DNA of 8,221 nt from an uncultured Collinsella sp. GTDB lineage: Bacteria > Actinomycetota > Coriobacteriia > Coriobacteriales > Coriobacteriaceae. Shown here in pieces: positions 6,487 through 8,221 of the stretch. The stretch is taken from the NCBI GenBank assembly GCA_900754385.1, contig CAAECP010000109.1:1-8221 (forward strand), given 5' to 3'. Numbering within the stretch: position 1 is the first letter of the stretch; each line of letters opens with the position of its first letter. The notes under the pieces are model-generated. The model searched no databases and was not told the DNA's origin. It was given only the letters and a program-made list of their open reading frames with translations. Both the position numbers and the translations under genes were made by a program.

Positions 6487-7569
6487 CTAGAGCGTGTGGC
6501 CGTAGGCGTTGGCAGCCTTGATGGCGGCGGCGAACTTTTCGTCGGTGAAGGGCTCCGGGTTGCCTTGCTTCCACTCGTTGGTGGCGTGTGCGTATTCGCA
6601 CAGGGCAGGGATGTCGGCCTCGGAAAGTCCGACCTGCTCAAGCGTTACGGGCAGGCCCATCTGCTTGTTAAAGGCGGCGTAGCGTTCAAGGCTCTCGGTA
6701 TCGCCCGTATAGGCAAACAGCACGAGCACGCCCAGGCTCACGACCTCACCGTGCAGATAGGTTCCCTCGCGCGGAATGCTGCACGTCGCATTGTAGAACG
6801 CGTGCGCCACGCTCGAGTTGTAGTAGTAATCGTTTTGGTTGGTCAGGTTCGAGACATAGCCCGTGTTGACCACGATGTCGAGCGCGATCTGCTTGACGGC
6901 CTCGCTCGACAGATTCCGGCGCACGTCCTCAAGACCCTGGACGCCATAAGTAAACAGCGGCTCGGAGCAGGTGTGGGCGAGTGCCAGGCCAAGACCGGCG
7001 GTATGCTCCAAATTACCGGCGCTCGTGGCGTATTCGACCTCGGGCTGCTTGGACAGGGCATCGCCCACGCCGGCCCAGAAGTACTCCGCCGGAGCTTCGG
7101 CGATAATCTTGGGGTTGATGAAGATATGCGCAGGTCGGTTGGGGTACGAATATCCCTCGAGCGAGCCGTCGTCGTTGTACACGACGGCAATGGCGGTCGC
7201 GGCCGAGCAGTTGGAACAGATCGTCGGGACGGTGAAGACGATCTTCTTGAGCTCGATGGCTGCGGTCTTCACGGTGTCGAGTGCCTTGCCGCCGCCACAG
7301 GCGATAAGCACGTCTGCCTGCTGGCAAGCGGGGGAGTTCACGACCTTGGCGATATTGGCGCGCGTGCTGTTGGTGCCGTAGACGCGCGTCTCCAGAATCT
7401 CGACGTCGGTGCCTGCCAGCGCAGCCTCGATGCCCGGCAGCGCCGCAGCCAGGGCTCGCTTGCCGCCGATGATGGCGACCTTGGTCGCTCCGTACTCTGC
7501 CAGCGCGGCGGGCAACTCGGTAAAACAATCCTCGCCAACGGTGTAGTCGCTCATTCCAATCGTGCGCAT
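6487..7569 (-). CDS. Iron-containing alcohol dehydrogenase family, glycerol-dehydrogenase-like
   Basis: This is a 360-residue group III metal-dependent dehydrogenase resembling glycerol dehydrogenase (GldA), which oxidises glycerol to dihydroxyacetone with NAD+. It has the N-terminal nucleotide-binding half with CGGGKALDT (91-99) and the C-terminal helical half. The three expected metal ligands are present: Asp170 in AGVGDALSK, His256 in VAHAFYNA and His273 in YLHGEVVSLG. The substrate-side segment normally reading TIASTDAP in GldA is TICSNCSAATA (116-126) here, so the conserved Asp is missing and glycerol may not be the substrate. Many residues around it are Cys. AAAGAAGG (minus strand, 7575-7582) five bases before ATG 7567-7569 is a good ribosome binding site. 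The gene stands alone, with no glycerol kinase, dihydroxyacetone kinase or transporter next to it, so no gene symbol is given. Confidence 0.86.
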   Translation of the reverse strand: MRTIGMSDYTVGEDCFTELPAALAEYGATKVAIIGGKRALAAALPGIEAALAGTDVEILETRVYGTNSTRANIAKVVNSPACQQADVLIACGGGKALDTVKTAAIELKKIVFTVPTICSNCSAATAIAVVYNDDGSLEGYSYPNRPAHIFINPKIIAEAPAEYFWAGVGDALSKQPEVEYATSAGNLEHTAGLGLALAHTCSEPLFTYGVQGLEDVRRNLSSEAVKQIALDIVVNTGYVSNLTNQNDYYYNSSVAHAFYNATCSIPREGTYLHGEVVSLGVLVLFAYTGDTESLERYAAFNKQMGLPVTLEQVGLSEADIPALCEYAHATNEWKQGNPEPFTDEKFAAAIKAANAYGHTL

Positions 7570-7690
7570 AGCAACCTTCTTTCGTTCGATAAAGTGCTTT
7601 CAGGTATTTTGCTCCAAGAGAAGGTCCACAGCCGCGAGAAATTTCGAACGTATAAAACCAGTGTTGAGGGTTTTTCGCCGGCGCTGAACG

Positions 7691-7699
7691 TGCTAGCAT
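7691..7699 (+). promoter_or_regulatory. ileS: Candidate extended -10 promoter for the ileS leader
   Basis: TGC-TAGCAT (7691-7699) fits an extended -10 element, with TAGCAT matching TATAAT at 4/6. A poor -35-like TTTTTC lies at 7671-7676 with 17-base spacing. Initiation would fall near 7706, just ahead of the first paired base of the T-box (7712). The rest of 7570-7690, between the divergent dehydrogenase gene and this site, holds only that gene's ribosome binding site; I could not define its promoter. Confidence 0.4.
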
Positions 7700-7924
7700 A
7701 CTCCGCATAAGCGTTGATGGGGACGAGTAGTCGGCCGTCCGCATGCTACAGAGAGCGGGGAGCGCTGAGAACCCGTGCATGCGACCGATGAAAATCACCC
7801 CGGAGCTGCGGTCCCAACGGACGTGCCGCGCAGGTTCGTCTTAGTAGACATCGCCGAGATGGTCGTCGATACAGACCAGCCGAGTAACGGATGCGAGCGC
7901 GCGGCGACGCGAGCGAGGGCATCT

Positions 7925-7992
7925 AAGCTGGGTGGTTAAGCGAAGAGCTTTTACGGACAGACTGTCCGTTTTGTGGCGCTTCGTCCCAGCTT
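7925..7992 (+). promoter_or_regulatory. Antiterminator of the ileS T-box
   Basis: Helix A1 is AAGCTGGG (7925-7932) with CCCAGCTT (7985-7992). The tRNA-binding bulge is TGGTT (7933-7937). Helix A2 is AAGCG (7938-7942) with CGCTT (7977-7981). Both 3' strands overlap the 5' arm and loop of the terminator at 7976-8012, so the two structures exclude each other. Between the A2 strands sits an unusually long insert with its own hairpin, ACGGACAG (7953-7960) and CTGTCCGT (7962-7969). The conserved box reads TGGGTGGTTAAGCG rather than the common AGGGTGGNACCGCG. Confidence 0.85.
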
Positions 7993-8012
7993 GTAGGGAC
8001 GGGCGCTTTTTT
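7976..8012 (+). terminator. Regulated intrinsic terminator of the ileS T-box
   Basis: The arms are 7976-7987 and 7996-8006. CGTCCC (7982-7987) pairs with GGGACG (7996-8001), continuing through a T-G pair and, past one bulged T (7980), GCGC (7976-7979) with GCGC (8003-8006). The loop is eight bases and six T follow (8007-8012). It ends 43 bases before the ileS start codon and forms when the antiterminator is not stabilised by tRNA. Confidence 0.92.
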
Positions 8013-8055
8013 GGTGCCCAGAGGGCGTGCGCGCCCATGACAAGAAAGGGGTACC

Positions 8056-8221
8056 GTGGCAAACGAGTACAAGCAGACGATGAATCTGCCCAAAACCGGA
8101 TTTCCCATGCGTGCCGGTCTTTCCAAGTCCGAGCCAAAGCGACTCAAGGACTGGCAGGACAACAAGGTCTACGAGCAGGTTCTGAAGAAGAACGAGGGCC
8201 ACAAGAAGTTCGTGCTGCACG
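8056..8221 (+). CDS. ileS: Isoleucyl-tRNA synthetase, N-terminal fragment (3' end outside window)
   Basis: Only the first 55 codons are in the window. IleRS charges tRNA-Ile with isoleucine in the cytoplasm. The N-terminus EYKQTMNLPKTGFPMRAGL followed by EPKRLKDWQDNKVYEQVL and KKFVLH closely follows the family pattern (YKxTLNLPKTxFPMRANL, then KWEEMxIYEKVLEKN and KFxLHDGPPYANG). The ATP-binding HIGH motif would come just after the window edge. The start is GTG 8056, with AAAGGGG (8045-8051) four bases upstream; an ATG at 8037 is in another frame. The gene lies 43 bases behind the T-box terminator, so its expression should rise when isoleucine-charged tRNA is scarce. The leader's ATC specifier and this N-terminus support each other. 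Confidence 0.95.
   Translation, partial: MANEYKQTMNLPKTGFPMRAGLSKSEPKRLKDWQDNKVYEQVLKKNEGHKKFVLH

Larger units (their letters stand above)
7711..8012 (+). promoter_or_regulatory. T-box riboswitch, isoleucine-specific, leader of ileS
   Basis: This non-coding leader binds uncharged tRNA-Ile and lets transcription continue into ileS. Stem I can be drawn: CGTTG (7712-7716) with CAACG (7815-7819), GGGG (7719-7722) with CCCC (7798-7801), TCGG (7731-7734) with CCGA (7785-7788), GCATGC (7741-7746) with GCATGC (7777-7782), and CGGG (7756-7759) with CCCG (7772-7775). The specifier loop has AGTA on the left and GAAA-ATC-A on the right, so the specifier codon is ATC (7794-7796), isoleucine. The AGAGAG bulge (7750-7755) and the GCTGAGA apical segment are typical. 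A second domain is closed by GCCGCGC (7825-7831) with GCGCGGC (7899-7905). The T-box loop UGGU (7933-7936) would pair with a tRNA ending ACCA, as expected for tRNA-Ile. The helices are hand-folded. Confidence 0.93.

Noticed and set aside
6496..7710. A 404-codon open frame on the plus strand opposite the dehydrogenase gene.
   Set aside because: It is a mirror frame of a gene with intact metal ligands and a good ribosome binding site; it also runs into the promoter region and shows no family motif.
8021..8036. Hairpin GGGCG-TGCG-CGCCC ahead of ileS and the ATG at 8037.
   Set aside because: The stem is five pairs with no T run and may be simple leader structure; the ATG is out of frame with ileS and has no ribosome binding site.

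Overview
The window looks like ordinary chromosome of a fairly GC-rich actinobacterium, probably a gut Coriobacteriia member of the Collinsella type. This is an inference from base composition, GTG starts, protein style and a T-box leader; no marker here proves it. No phage, insertion sequence, CRISPR array, tRNA or rRNA is visible.

Layout from left to right: (1) the 3' end of thyA followed directly by folA, a two-gene folate/dTMP unit, closed by a weak terminator-like hairpin. (2) A SpoU/TrmH-family RNA 2'-O-methyltransferase. (3) A MATE-family multidrug/cation antiporter. (4) A BtuR/CobO-type corrinoid adenosyltransferase on the minus strand, convergent with the MATE gene. Both stop codons lie inside one perfect 30-bp palindrome. 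(5) ftsH, divergent from the adenosyltransferase gene, ending in a strong intrinsic terminator. (6) A small DUF523 protein squeezed between that terminator and a second, bidirectional one. (7) A glycerol-dehydrogenase-like iron/zinc alcohol dehydrogenase on the minus strand. (8) A long non-coding leader that folds as an isoleucine T-box riboswitch with a transcription terminator, followed by the first 55 codons of ileS, cut by the window end.

Functional links: ThyA consumes methylenetetrahydrofolate and makes dihydrofolate, which the DHFR encoded next to it reduces again. The T-box senses uncharged tRNA-Ile and controls the isoleucyl-tRNA synthetase gene. Most other genes appear to be independent single-gene units, with compact intergenic regions (about 75 to 120 bases) carrying promoters and terminators.

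The most rewarding parts are regulatory and structural: the T-box with an atypical antiterminator, the palindrome shared by two convergent stop codons, and family-atypical residues in the MATE protein, the adenosyltransferase and the dehydrogenase. I did not see a convincing new multi-gene system.
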